This document shows positions 34,905 through 46,383 of a DNA stretch of 64,000 nt, piece by piece (position 1 is the stretch's first letter; every line of letters starts with the position of its first letter). The stretch covers positions 9,910,839 to 9,974,838 of the forward strand of contig CM049316.1 of NCBI GenBank assembly GCA_026874595.1, in the 5' to 3' direction. This DNA comes from Sipunculus nudus (taxonomy: Eukaryota > Annelida > Sipuncula > Golfingiida > Sipunculidae). Position numbers and translations under genes: made by a program. The notes under the pieces are model-generated. The model searched no databases. It was not told the origin of the DNA and was given only the letters and a program-made list of their open reading frames with translations.

Positions 34905-37900
34905 CAAGGCAATTGGATGGAAAGCTTGATCACTACCGGTTACAGGATTTATTCTTAGTTTCAGAAAGGTTTATGCTGGGTGTAAACATGTTAGGTAATT
35001 ATAACTTTTTAACTATTATAACTATTATAATTTTTTTTATAGAAAATGTTTTTACATTATCATTCAGGCTTTTTTAAATCAGTCAGGTTAACATAGTAAT
35101 AGTTGCCGGTTTATAAGACATTTTAACATAATTGCTTAATCTATATAGTTACAATTTTTGTCTAAATATAGAAAGGCCCTGTCTATACGTACACATACGC
35201 CTATACATGTATATGTAAAATTCACCATATCTGTACAATTTTATCATTAATATTATTGTTCCCAGTTTCTGTACTGAAATTTTATTTTTCTGCTCTGTGA
35301 GATCTCCAAATGTAGTTCTAACTTTCATGCCAGGTGTCTCTGTAAGAGAATGGGCCGGAGCTACGTGTTGCCGAGTGTGTCAATATAAAAAAAAACTACA
35401 CTAAGGAAGATCTTGAGTTTCTTGATCTTATTGTTTTCCTCCGAAGAATTTAACTTGACCATTTTACTATAAGGAACTGCACAAGCTTATGTATCAAAGG
35501 TTTCATTTGGAAGAAACAGCTGAATTTGAAAGGTTGCTTAAGATAGCGTCATCCTGTCCTGCCAACGTTCATTTCTCTCTGAGATTTAACAAGAGGAAAT
35601 TTCCCGTCTGGTGTCAGCTGCTTACATAAGGTCACGTCATAAAAACAAAATATTTACTTCAGTTCCTTCCCTGTTGACGTATTTTTGCCGAAATACGGGA
35701 AATTTGTGAACAGAAATGAGGGTTAAATTTTTTTTCAGTTTCTTAAAAATTTTTTATTCACGCACCTTTCTTCACCTGTGAGTCCAGCAGTCGAAAAATC
35801 CAAATAGCGCTATTTTTGACACTTATTAACCTTTATATTTATACTTCAATTTCCTTATTTTATTATAAATTGTCAAAATAAGTGTTATTTTTTTGCCATA
35901 AATACAGTATTTTGAATTTGATTAACCAGGCGTTATTTTATTATTATCCATTATGGCTACTTTAATTTATTATATTTTCCATAAATACATCGGTTATAGA
36001 TCTAACCCTTTATTCCCATGTTATTTGGCCACCATAGCCAACAATTAACCCGAAACACTTTGTTAACAATGACTAGATAAAATACGTTTGTAGCGATACA
36101 AAATCAACTTCCCTCGGACCAGTCGCTCTGAGTGGCAGACACGGCAGGGATACCAGCAGGAAAAAGCAGACCTAGGATACGACTTTCTGCACAGAGCGGA
36201 ATGTTGTTTGACATACTGAGAAGACACATGGGTTTTAACTGGGCTTTTAACCTCCGGACCTCTCGCCCACCTATCGCGTCTGTAAAGCACAAATGGGAAT
36301 AATACCGACTGATCTTTTTCTCTGTAAGTACACCTGTGTCTAGGCCTTGCCGAGTCGACCTCTGTCACACCGACTTGCAGAACGCGTGGCCCCATGTAAC
36401 GAATACATGGGTCATGTGTCCATCATTGTAAATCCTGTTTCAAAAGACACTCAGATGATGGGATATTTTATATAGAAAAGAGACATACTGGCAATATATT
36501 TTTTGCTTACAGGTTAATAATTTACATAGTTTAAATTAATCATCATTTATACCGCAAATTACATTTTGATAATTAACACAGATTGCTAAATTCATGAATA
36601 CCATTAATATCAACGATGTGTTTTCAAGAGCACTGCAGCACAAAAAGAATATACTTCTGATAATCGCTTGGCGATAACACTTAATCTAGTTCATATACTA
36701 GTATTAGTTTTGAAAATCACTTAGATATTTACGTTCGTCATTAGCATTTTCGGAACTATTACGAATCTACTCTGACCAGATTATCTTTTTATGTTTATGA
36801 TTTTTACAAACATTAAAAAAAAACGCTGATCACACTCATTATAGATAATTACTTAACTACTTCAAGAAAGTGCCAAAAAAATATTTTCTTTGCGTCTGAA
36901 TCGCTCCAGATTTTACTTTTAATTCCACATTGACTATAGTATATGATTTATAAAGAAGTTTAAATCATATATTTCTAGCTTTAGGTTATATTTTGCAAAT
37001 ATTATGGAAATCATAAATCATATTCAGCACAGAAAATTGTGCATAAATATTTAAGACTGTTACCGGGTTGTGCAAGTTATAGATGACTCCTTAGCGCCAA
37101 TCATAAGCTCAGACAATGTGTCTGATGTATAACTGCTTTCCTCGCCCACCACGACACATCCCATTATCCAGGGCATATCTATAAGATTTCTGGATTAACT
37201 GTCTAGCTCCCTATCATAGATCTCGCACCTGTCAGCACATCCCTAGCAGTTCTGACTACACGTTTACAGCTCAGACAAAACTCTCAGAAATCATCTTCCT
37301 CTTCTAGTCCTCCTCTCAAAATCCAGGAATGATTACTCCGGACGTTTTATGAAGAGCCCTCAGTGACGGCTCCTACACTTTTGCTCCGTTGTGCTTTTCC
37401 AAAATGGTCTCTGAGTTTTATTTTGATTGCATGTTAAGCTCAAAAAGAGCACCGTAAGAGTTAAAAATACGCCCTTCGTTTGTCTTGTCACCTTTGTCCT
37501 CATTTATTATGCACAGACTTTACAGTGAATTGAACTCAGACGAGTTATTTTTTTATTTAACAATCTTTATGAATGTCAACAAAGCCCATCAAATTTCATG
37601 TTATCGCATTGCAAAATGTCGGATGTCTGATAACCTCTGACCTAATTAAATATGCACAGATTTTGCTCAGAATTTAAATGAGATGAGAACTTTAATTGGT
37701 GAATATTTTATTGAATTTTATGACAATCAATAAAAACTTATTGTTCATCACGGTGTTTCCCAAGAATTAAAATGTAACGAGATAATTTACTGATAAATAT
37801 TGAAGTGATGTCTAATCCTTGAAGGGTAAGGCTGCGACGCGACCCTAAAGGGTAATGACGAACGGACATACGGACGGACGCTAGATCGCATCAAGTTATG

Positions 37901-38592
37901 GGTGGGGGAGTTTTGTAAAAATCATTCGTTGCCTCAAACATCCATATATCCTCCCCACTTTTGAAAGTGCACCCTACCTAGTTTCGATCACTTCCACCAT
38001 ACTGATAAAATACGTAAAAATCGAGGCTTATGCAGGAAGCATTTTGAACCTTTTGGTAATGATTTTATCAGGCGTGGACCTTTTTTTAAAGGGATAGTGA
38101 TCAGTTAAGAGGAATAATAAACGTATTTTTACCATAGCGATTTCGAGATGTCGAAATTTTTCCGTCATGTCGTTCATTGTGTCCTAGTATTTTCCTGATG
38201 CACGTCTTACCCATGTATCTTAAGCAGAGGTCATTCAAGATTTGGCACGTTTCATTTTTGTTCATTGAATTGTCATTAATGTTAGCCTTAATAAGCCTTA
38301 GTTGTTGCGTGTTAATAAATGGAGCATTTTTATTAAATATAAATGAATAAAAAATAAAGTGTTGGAAATTGAGCAAAATATAATTTTGTATGAACGGTTA
38401 TAATCTGGATAACCACATATTCCCTGTCTGAAGAGTGTTATCTGTAGTCTCGGAGATGGCTTTGTCCTCTAGCTTTTTTATTAGTGTAAGTTTATTAGGG
38501 GGGGTGGGAAGCGGTTTCTCTCAGGACTCTCTTGGATTGTGACGCAAAAATTTTGCAAGATAAGAAGGCCCATGATTATATATATTAAATAT
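34901..38592. other. Intergenic stretch, no gene seen
   Basis: AT-rich. A GC-richer patch at 36090-36400 gives overlapping minus-strand frames of up to 110 codons that match no family I recognise. GGACGGACG repeats lie near 37870. Confidence 0.4.

Positions 38593-38629
<37 letters not shown>
38593..38629. repeat. (TA)n tract, left flank of the LTR element
   Basis: An AT dinucleotide run directly abuts the TGTTAC start of the 5' LTR. Together with 43952-44024 it appears to be one microsatellite split by the insertion; the 4-5 bp target duplication (ATAT or ATATA) cannot be told from the repeat itself. Confidence 0.8.
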
Positions 38630-38633
<4 letters not shown>

Positions 38634-39394
38634 ACAGGTGCCCCTTTTATTGTGTGCAGCGGTCTTGTAAATGATTGTTTTATTGTGCACACGGATGTTC
38701 CATGTGTTGTTGGCATTTTGTTTGTGAACCCTAGATACACAGCGTTCTTTGTTCTAGTGTGTTCTTTGAACGTGTGTACTGTGTTAGATTCTTCAATTTG
38801 TTCGAGCATTTGAATATTCTCGGCTGGAGGTGAGAAGTTATAAATAGGGGGCTGTGTTTTAAAGCCGGGGAGAGGAGAGAGAATATTCCAGCGGACAAAG
38901 AAGCGTGCATGTCAGTTTGTGGGACCTATTCCGATAAGTGCGGCAATTATAGATTTTCTTCAGCTTTTCTTCTGGATTTGTGACGAATCTTATTTGGTCT
39001 TCAGTTTACTTGCGAGATGTTACAAGAGCTTTACATTGGACTGTTATTCTCTGAGAGAATTTGTGTGAACTGGTCGTCCGGCTTATACATTTAAAGGACT
39101 TTTCGTTGTGACATTGGTGGTATCCAGGTACTGTGAACTTTATTTTACTGTGTGATTGTATTGACTTTCTGTTATACTGCTGTTATACAGTGTAATTGTA
39201 TTGATTTAGTGTACTGTAATGTTAGGGTTGTTTTAAGAATAAATTATAGCTATTTGTTAAAAAAAACTGACTTCTTTATTCATTCCCCTAGACATTTCAC
39301 GCTGCCTAGTGTTAGAGAATCTGATTTTTTTTCTCCATTTCAAAATTTATGTTCATCACGCATACGTGATCTGTTGATATTAGGTTCCGTAATA
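38630..39394 (+). repeat. 5' LTR
   Basis: Starts TGTTACAGG. A TATAAATA box at 38839-38846 probably drives transcription. The 3' part, from GGTATCCAGGTACTGT to the end, closely matches the other LTR, including TTCATTCCCCTAGACATTTC. The U3 part differs strongly from that of the 3' LTR. A TGTAATTGTATTGA motif is duplicated near 39150-39205. Confidence 0.8.
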
Positions 39395-39401
39395 TAAAAT
39401 C

Positions 39402-39418
39402 TGGGGCTCGTCCGGGAT
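39402..39418 (+). promoter_or_regulatory. Primer binding site, tRNA-Pro-like
   Basis: TGGGGCTCGTCCGGGAT equals the complement of the tRNA-Pro 3' end apart from one missing G, and lies seven bases after the LTR. The tRNA would prime minus-strand DNA synthesis. Confidence 0.75.
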
Positions 39419-39563
39419 GCTTAATACTTATGAAAATTTATTAGGCCTTGACCTGGACATATTGTTTGATCATACATTGTTTCCAAGATTACATATTGTT
39501 TACAATACGTTGTTTACAGGATTTATCTCAGTGGTTTTTCTGTTATTGTTTTAACATCTTAAC

Positions 39564-40320
39564 ATGGCATATATCAAACCTGAGACATTTGTTGACGATC
39601 CCGACCCTGATCAACATGAACAGTTGACAAAGGAAAAGTTGTTGCGTTTAGGACAACACTTAGGGTTAAGTGTGAAGAAAGCATTGAGAAAGCCTGATAT
39701 CATTGCTAAAATCATGCAAGATCTAGTTAGTAAAGGTTTAATTGAAGAGAGTGAAGTTGAAACATAAAAAGATGACAGCCTTGCTATGCAATTAGAATTA
39801 AAAAAAATAGAAATGCAACATGAGCTAGCATTAAAACAGTAAGAATTAGAAAAACAAAGAGAAGAGAGGGAAGAACATGAAAGGTTAGAAAGAGAAAGAC
39901 TAGAGAAAGAAATTGAGTTAAAACGACTGGAGTTAGAAAGACTCAAACTAGAACATAGTCTAAGTGCTGCCCCAACTCACAGTTTTGATGTTACTCAACA
40001 CATTAGACTTGTCCCACCTTTTCAAGAAAAAGAGGTTGATAAATATTTCTTACACTTTGAGAAGGTAGTTGAAAATTTAAATAGCCTAAGGAAATTTGGA
40101 CTATGCTGTTACAAAGTGTATTGACTGGCAAGGCCAGAGAAATTTATACAGAGCTTACAGTAGAAGCTGCTGCTGGCTATGACCTTGTAAAACGGTAAAT
40201 CCTGAAAGGTTATGAGTTAGTTCCGGAGGCTTACCGCCAGAAATTCAGAAATTGGGAAAAGCGCAAAGAACAGACCTACGTTGAATTTGCTAGGACAAAA
40301 GAGTAGTATATTGTTAATGG
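39564..40320 (+). pseudogene. gag remnant
   Basis: Starts at ATG 39564 after ACATGG. Residues 25-60 (LLRLGQHLGLSVKKALRKP and following) resemble the SAP-like helical N-terminus seen in several animal gypsy gags. A highly charged Glu/Lys/Arg coiled coil follows, then a capsid-like block with VPPFQEKEVDKYFLHFEKV near 40010-40070 and a YRQKFRNWEK-like segment near 40230, as in SCAN-related gags. Breaks are in-frame stops at 39765 and 39840, a frame change near 40085-40094, and further stops at 40196 and 40304. No nucleocapsid zinc knuckle is present; the sequence passes straight into protease-like material, so the gag C-terminus has been lost. Confidence 0.7.
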
Positions 40321-40321
40321 T

Positions 40322-40573
40322 GTGTTTTTTACAGATAAGAACACTTCACTTCCGCTTCACAGCATCCATTTAAAGTCAGATTTGATTTCTGGGAATATTA
40401 CAGTGGGCATAAGAACTACTTTACCCTCAAAGGGAATTCGTTTGCTACTAGACAATGATGTTGCAGGTGACAAAGTACAGCCTGTACCAATAGTGACAGA
40501 AAAGCCGTCACTTGATCAGGACACTGATCCGGAAAGTCAAGAATTCCTGGTTTGTATCCTTCATGTGCTGTAA
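40322..40573 (+). pseudogene. Retropepsin-like protease remnant
   Basis: Within this 83-codon frame LKSDLISGNITVGIRTTLP and GIRLLLDNDVAGDKV resemble the C-terminal half of gypsy proteases (the GNDxAGxKV flap-distal region). The catalytic Asp-Thr/Ser-Gly motif is not found upstream, so the N-terminal half is missing, in line with the deletion that removed the gag end. It cannot be functional. Confidence 0.5.
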
Positions 40574-40579
40574 CAAGAT

Positions 40580-41620
40580 CTATGGCCAAGAAAAACACAC
40601 ATAAGGATAATGGTCCAGATAATAACACTCTGGGAGTCACTAGTGACTCGTCTAACGACTTGCCCAGACAGGATGCAGCATTTTCAAGGTCAGAACTTAT
40701 CGCGGAACAGCATAAGGACCCTGATATTTAATGTGTGTTTCCCACGGCAGTTTCTAAAGATGAAATGTCACAGAAGCCAGTTTGTTTCTATGTCGAAAAT
40801 GGAATGCTTATGCGTAAATGGCGACCACCCGATGTATGCACTGATGATGAGTGGGCCATCAAAAAACAAATAGTAATGCCCACAAGCTTTCGCAATTAAA
40901 TTCAAAGCATGTCACATGAGGCTCCTTTGTCTGGCCATTTAGGTATACATAAATTTATCAGAAAGTTAGTACACACTTCTATTGGCATAACCTCGGGAAA
41001 GATGTTGTACAATATTGTAAATCATGCCATACATGCCAGATGGTAGGCAAGCCAACCAGAATCCTCCTAAGGCCCCACTTAGGCCTATTCCTGCTTTCGA
41101 GGAACCATTCAGTAGGATTATTGTTGACTGTGTTGGACCACTGCCCAAAACAAAATGTCGACATGAATACCTGCTGACAATTATGTGCGCATCTACCAGG
41201 TTCCCTGAGGCAATACCATTGCGCAAAATTAATGCCAAAATGTTGTCAAAGCTCTGACCAAGTTTTTTACAACTTTTGGATTGCCAAAATCCGTCCAGTC
41301 TTACCAAGGGTCTACTTTCCAACAAGTTATGCTTGAGCTATGTAAAAAAACAGTACAGCTCTTCGCCATTCCATCCTTTGAGCCTGGTGAAAAGGTCCTT
41401 GCCTTACTTCCCAACCCTGGCAGACCTCTGCAAGCTAGGTATATTGGTCCTTACATTGTTGACAAGAATGTCAGTGATTTAAATTACATACCGTTGACAC
41501 CAGATAGGCGAATAAAGAATCAACTGTGCCATGTTAACATGTTGAAACCATATTATGACAGAAATAGCACATCAGATTTTGTACATAATGTTACTGCTGT
41601 AAATTGTGAAAAAAACTGAC
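40580..41620 (+). pseudogene. Integrase remnant, upstream of RT
   Basis: After a linker with ENGMLMRKWRPP (near 40798) comes an HHCC-type zinc region: GHLGIHK near 40937 and CKSCHTCQ near 41015. The core then shows RIIVDCVGPLP with the first catalytic Asp (about 41125). The second motif reads SVQSYQG, where Tyr stands in place of the catalytic Asp (41294-41314). The third motif, with the catalytic Glu, is absent because the sequence jumps to the C-terminal domain. That domain has FEPGEKVLALLP, a GPY module (RYIGPYIV) and HVNMLKPYY (41540). Several frame changes occur. The family is gypsy-like, not copia-like. Confidence 0.75.
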
Positions 41621-41700
41621 CCTGACCCAGTTAAAGTAGATACTGATTGAAAGTGTGATGTAGACATTCAGTGTGGAACAGTACCACTAAATAGTCAGAC

Positions 41701-42540
41701 GTGCTTAACAACCTGGATGCCAAACTGTCACACTTTACCGCACAGCAACAACAAGACCTCAAGAATTATGAACATTTGTTTGGTGACATTCCAACGCAAA
41801 CTAACATATTATGCCATGACGTCGTTGTTTGCGAGGCAAGCGCAGTCAAGCAACTGAGTCCAGAAAAGCAAAAGTATCTACAGGATGAGATTCAATATTT
41901 GCTGGACAATGATTTTATTGAACCTAGTAACAGTAACTGGAGTTCACCATGTAAAAAACTGAAAACTGAACTCTGTCACCAAGACTGACACGTTCCCGAT
42001 TCCGAGGATCGATGATTATATTGATAGAGTCGATAGCTCCAGATATGTCTCGAAGTTTGACTTGATAAAAGGATTCTCGCAAGTTCTGCTGACAAAACGA
42101 GCGAAAGAAGTGTTCGCATTTGTGACGCCGCGAGGACTGTACCAGTATAAAGTTATGCCGTTTGGCATGAAGAACTCTCCAGCCACGTTCCAGCGCCTCA
42201 TCTATATGGTTGTCAAGGACATTCAGGGCTGCGACGCATATGTTGAAGACCTTATCGTGTACAGCGGCATCTGGGAGAAACATATGCAAATTCTTCGCGA
42301 CCTCTTCGAAAGACTCGGTGAAGCACGTCTGACCGTCAACTTAGTAAAATCTGAGTTTTGTCATGCACAAGTAACATCTTTGGGTCATATTGTAGGGCAC
42401 GGTCAGGTAAAACCTGTTGATGCTAAGATAAGTGCTATTTCTGCATTTCCGAAACCAGAAAACAAAAAGCAAATAATGCGTTTTCTTGGTATGTTTGGGT
42501 ACTACAGGAAGTTTTGTCCAAATTTTTCATCTGTATAAAG
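41701..42540 (+). pseudogene. Reverse transcriptase remnant
   Basis: The first frame (41701-41988) has the leader typical of gypsy RT (LSPEKQKYLQDEIQYLLDND, then FIEPSNSNWSSPC). After a frame break near 41950-42060 the fingers and palm follow: FAFVTPRGLYQYKVMPFGMK, NSPATFQRL and the active-site region YVEDLIVYS (42239-42265). Its first Asp is replaced by Glu, where YxDD is expected. Thumb and connection sequences (LGHIVGHGQVKP, FLGMFGYYRKF) complete it to 42537. The replaced catalytic residue and the frame breaks make it inactive. Confidence 0.8.
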
Positions 42541-42998
42541 TTTATATGGAATGTTCAGTGTGAAAATGCATTTCAGAATTTGAAAGCAGTTCTGCAAAGT
42601 TCACCAGTTTTAGCAGCTCCAGAATTTTCTGTACCTTTTAAGTTAGCTGTAGATGTTAGTGATAATGCTGCTGGTGCTGTGTTGTTACAAGAAGGCAATG
42701 ATGGCATAGATCATCCAATTTGTTATTTTTTTTTAAAATTTAATGCAAACCAGAAAAACTACTCCACTGTTGAAAAAGAATTTTGGCATTCCATCATTTT
42801 GAAGTTTATGTTACTTCAACATTCAAGCCTATCATTGTCTTCAGTGATCACAATCCCCTGACGTTCATGAACGAGTTGAAGAGTAAAAATCGAAGATTGT
42901 TGAGATGGAGTTTGTTCTTACAGGATTACAATCTTTAAATCAGACACAATAAAGGGAAAGACAATGTACTTGCTGGTTGCTTATCGAGAAAATTATGA
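42538..42998 (+). pseudogene. RNase H remnant
   Basis: AFQNLKAVLQSSPVLAAPEF leads into LAVDVSDNAAGAVLLQ (the first active-site Asp region), then NYSTVEKEFW. A frame change near 42800 is followed by FSDHNPLTFMNEL and LLRWSLFLQDYN, then a stop and HNKGKDNVLAG-LSRK. This is the normal end of gypsy RNase H. Only 127 bases separate it from the polypurine tract, so no integrase follows. Confidence 0.7.
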
Positions 42999-43124
42999 AA
43001 TGTTGTAAACGAGATGTTTATGCAATGTTGTAAATGAGATGATATTTGAAATGTTATAAAAATTTAGTGATTGCAAAAAGAGAATTTTTTTGAAAAAAAT
43101 CTGTCTTTTTTTCTAAGAGGAGGG

Positions 43125-43138
43125 GGAGTGTTATAGAT
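43125..43138 (+). promoter_or_regulatory. Polypurine tract
   Basis: AAGAGGAGGGGGAG lies directly before the 3' LTR and is the expected plus-strand primer. Confidence 0.75.
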
Positions 43139-43948
43139 GTCTATTTTATTGTATGCAGCAGTGTGTTTGTTCAGCGCTAGCTTTGTCTTTTGCTTTGACG
43201 GCATAGCCCGGTCCACGCGTGGGGTCTCACGTGTAAACAGCGGTCATGCTAGTCTTTGGCTTTCTCGGCCGGCTGAGCCAGGCCGGCCTACGTGTGAACC
43301 CTGATATGTAGAAACACAGCGATGTTGTTCTGGGTGTTTCCTGTAACGCGTGTGTACTGTGTATCATGTTAGGTTCTTTGGATTGTTCGAGAAATGGAAA
43401 GTTCTCGGCTTGAGGTGAAAGTTATAAATAAGGGGCTGTGTTTTAGAGCCAAAGAGAGAGGAGAGAAATATTCCAGCAGGCACAGAAGCGTGTTAGTCAG
43501 TTGTGGGGCTTTTCCGATGAGTGCGGCAATTATATATTTTCTTCTAAATTTGTGACGGATCTTATATAGTCTTCAGTGTGCTTTCGGGATTATAACAAGA
43601 ACTTCACTTTGGGATTACAACGGATTGATTTTGTGAATGAAATGGACTGTTATTCTCTGAGAAAATTTATGTGAACTGTTCATCTGGGTTGTATGTTATA
43701 AAGGACTTGTTATCGCTGTGACAGTGGTGGTATCCAGGTACTGTACACTTTATTGATATACTTGTATTGATTTGCTATTGTACTGTTACAAATTATGGTT
43801 ATTTGTTAAAATAAAACCCCACTGACTTCTTTATTCATTCCCCTAGACATTTCACGCTGCCTAGTGTTAGAGAATCTGATTTTTTTTATCTCCATTACAA
43901 AATTTATGTTCATCACGCATACGTGATCTGTTGATATAAGGTTCCGTT

Positions 43949-43951
<3 letters not shown>
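43139..43951 (+). repeat. 3' LTR
   Basis: Starts TGTTATAGATG and ends CCGTTACA. A TATAAATA box lies at 43423-43430. Compared with the 5' LTR its U3 carries roughly 80 extra GC-rich bases (about 43190-43285), while the 3' portion is nearly the same. Confidence 0.8.

Positions 43952-44024
<73 letters not shown>
43952..44024. repeat. (TA)n tract, right flank of the LTR element
   Basis: A TA run with one C interruption near 43992. It joins the LTR end to the first copy of the 800-bp duplication. Confidence 0.9.
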
Positions 44025-44027
<3 letters not shown>

Positions 44028-45624
44028 CATTCCCTATTTGTGGAAATACAAAACACCAATGTGGGTATAGCGGACTACAAGTTGAATATGCTTTTCGTCC
44101 TTTCACTGTGTTATCTTAAACTTATTCAATAGAGAGGAAATTAAAAACTCGGCTTGTAGTGGAGGTTTCTAAATGTCCATGCGTGGATTGTAAATGACAA
44201 AATTAAGCTATAAAACATTAAAACGAGGTCATTTTTCCTATAACCATGTCTCAAATGGTACACGTAGCTGTAATCCAGGGTGATTAGTTTATAAATAGAA
44301 CAATCTTCTCAATATAATACTTCTATGATTAAAAACTAAGCATGATTTTCAAACTCAACGTTGAGAATGAGAGAAAATTTATTGTCAATTCAATTAAGAT
44401 TACAATGTTATCCTATTATCATGGCTTTCTAATCCTAGCTCAGATTAATGACATAAATCTCGGCCCGGGATAAATAACCCCTACATACACTTCCGGCTTT
44501 TACGATCGACGCTCCGATCAAGAATTAGTCCCTGGAGGTCTGCCAGTTATATCACAGAAGAATAAAATTTGGTCATATTATATAGTTTAAAGACCATTCC
44601 ATGTTTTTTATATTGTAAAAAAAGGTATTAATTTAGTGATATGATAAAGCATAGGAGCTGATAATAAAATCTTGATCTCCCACCCTGTTTCATTGACTCT
44701 ATCGGTGCGTATAGCATCATATATTGGGTGAGATTTTTCACACAGTTGAAAATGTTTTCGCGGTTCACTGGGCAATTTATTTATTAAAATTGCTACCGGG
44801 TATGCGCAGAATTGTGCATATATATATATTTTATTCCCAATTTGTGGAAATACAATACACCAATGTGGGTATAGCGGACTGACAAGTTGAATATGCTTTT
44901 CGTCCTTTTCCTGTGTTATCTAAAACTTATTCAATAGAGAGGAAATTAAAAACTCGGCTTGTAGTGGAGGTTTCTAAATGTCCATGCGTGGATTGTAAAT
45001 GACAAAATTAAGCTATAAAACATTAAAACGAGGTCATTTTTCCTATAACCATGTCTCAAATGGTACACGTAGCTGTAATCCAGGGTGATTGGTTTATAAA
45101 TAGAACAATCTTCTCAATATAATACTTCTATGATTAAAAACTAAGCATGATTTTCAAACTCAACGTTGAGAATGAGAGAAAATGTATTGTCAATTCAATT
45201 AAGATTACAATGTAATCCTATTATCATGGCTTTCTAATCCTAGCTCAGATTAATGACATAAATCTCGGCCCGGGATAAATAACCCCTACATACACTTCCG
45301 GCTTTTACGATCGACGCTCCGATCAAGAATTAGTCCCTGGAGGTCTGCCAGTTATATCACAGAAGAAGAAAATTTGGTCATATTATATAGTTTAAAGACC
45401 ATTCCATGTTTTTTATATTGTAATAAAAGGTATTAATTAAGTGATATGATAAAGCATAGGAGCTGATAATAAAATCTTGATCTCCCACCCTGTTTTCATT
45501 GACTCTATCGGTGCGTATAGCATCAGATATTTGGTGAGATTTTTCACACAGTTGAAAATATTTTAGCGGTTCACTGGGCAATTTATTTATTAAAATTGCT
45601 ACCGGGAATGCTCAGAATTGTGCA
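44025..45624. repeat. 800-bp tandem duplication
   Basis: 44025-44817 and about 44831-45624 are two near-identical direct copies separated by a short TATATATATATTT run. Both begin with ATTCCC and TTTGTGGAAATACAA, and end with ACCGGG-ATGC-CAGAATTGTGCA. Differences seen are few (for example CTACAAG against CTGACAAG near 44070 and 44879, and small indels), so the duplication is recent. No gene is visible in the unit. Confidence 0.9.
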
Positions 45625-46383
45625 AATTCCGAGAAACGTTTCACGTGTAAAAAGGTCTGCCCGTTTCTCAACATCTGTTTGCTTATTAGCAAAACAATCT
45701 TGCAATCTCTTTTGAAAGAAGGAAGTTCAGACATCCATGATGTACATATAGCAACAGCCGTCCATAAAAAAATAATCACGCTCTAATAATTTTTTTTGCG
45801 GTAACCGCCTGAATTCATAGAGCATATTAAACTTTCTTAACCTGTTTGAAAATCTTTAAAATTCAATTTCGCGTTGGAACTACATGACAGAGTCTTAACC
45901 ACGCTTCCTGTTATTAATATCCTTGTGTCATAAAGACCCGGTAATTACCGGTATCGATACGGACCCGCGGGGCCTAGATGTGTCTCGACACCTAAGAACC
46001 AAAAATTAACACTCGTTTGTGAGAGCACACGGCAAAGAGACACCGCCATCTGTTTAGCCTGCACAGCGCTCAAACTGCATGCGGGCAGATGAGAATCGAA
46101 GTTAGGATCTCTTTGACCTCTTTTTCACAAACCCTTTGAGTCATGTGATCAAATAGCTGTCCTTGGACACGGATACCGGTTCAAAAATAGTCATTTGACA
46201 ATGTCACGTGCATAAGTTATATAAGAATGATAATATGATACATTGTGTAGCATAATAAGGGCTTAAATGGTTTGTGTCACGTGAAGTGTCCTATCTTGAG
46301 GCTGGATTGCCAATTCAGAGTTCTGAAAAAATGTCCATAGCCTTTGTATGGTAGCATGTAAATTGTGTTACGCTCTGGTGTGA
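45625..46383. other. Intergenic stretch, nothing recognised
   Basis: Mixed sequence with no convincing frame. GATACCGGT-type blocks occur near 45950 and 46170. Confidence 0.45.

Larger units (their letters stand above)
38630..43951 (+). mobile_element. Ty3/gypsy-like LTR retrotransposon with integrase before RT (Gmr1-type), dead
   Basis: A 5.3 kb element bounded by LTRs (38630-39394 and 43139-43951) that begin TGTTA and end in TTACA or its variant. It has a tRNA-Pro-like primer site at 39402 and a polypurine tract at 43125-43138. The broken internal frames are, in order, gag, a protease remnant, integrase, reverse transcriptase and RNase H. RNase H runs almost to the polypurine tract, with nothing after it. 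In ordinary gypsy elements integrase comes last; integrase first within a gypsy-like pol is the hallmark of the described Gmr1 group. Stops, frameshifts, missing segments and altered catalytic residues show it cannot encode working proteins. Confidence 0.8.

Noticed and set aside
36063-36395. 110-codon minus-strand frame in a GC-richer patch
   Set aside because: An overlapping frame is equally open and neither shows a family motif; no splice or promoter context.
38481-38809. Minus-strand frames with Tyr-Ile runs
   Set aside because: Caused by the (TA)n tract at the LTR junction; other Tyr-Ile frames at 34841, 43867 and 53143 have the same origin.
39564-39767. A separate small host gene encoding a 67-residue SAP-like protein
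   Set aside because: It lies just after the LTR and primer site and reads in frame, past stops, into gag coiled-coil sequence, so it is the gag start.
43139-43951. An envelope gene downstream of RNase H
   Set aside because: Only 127 bases separate the RNase H end from the polypurine tract, so there is no room for env.
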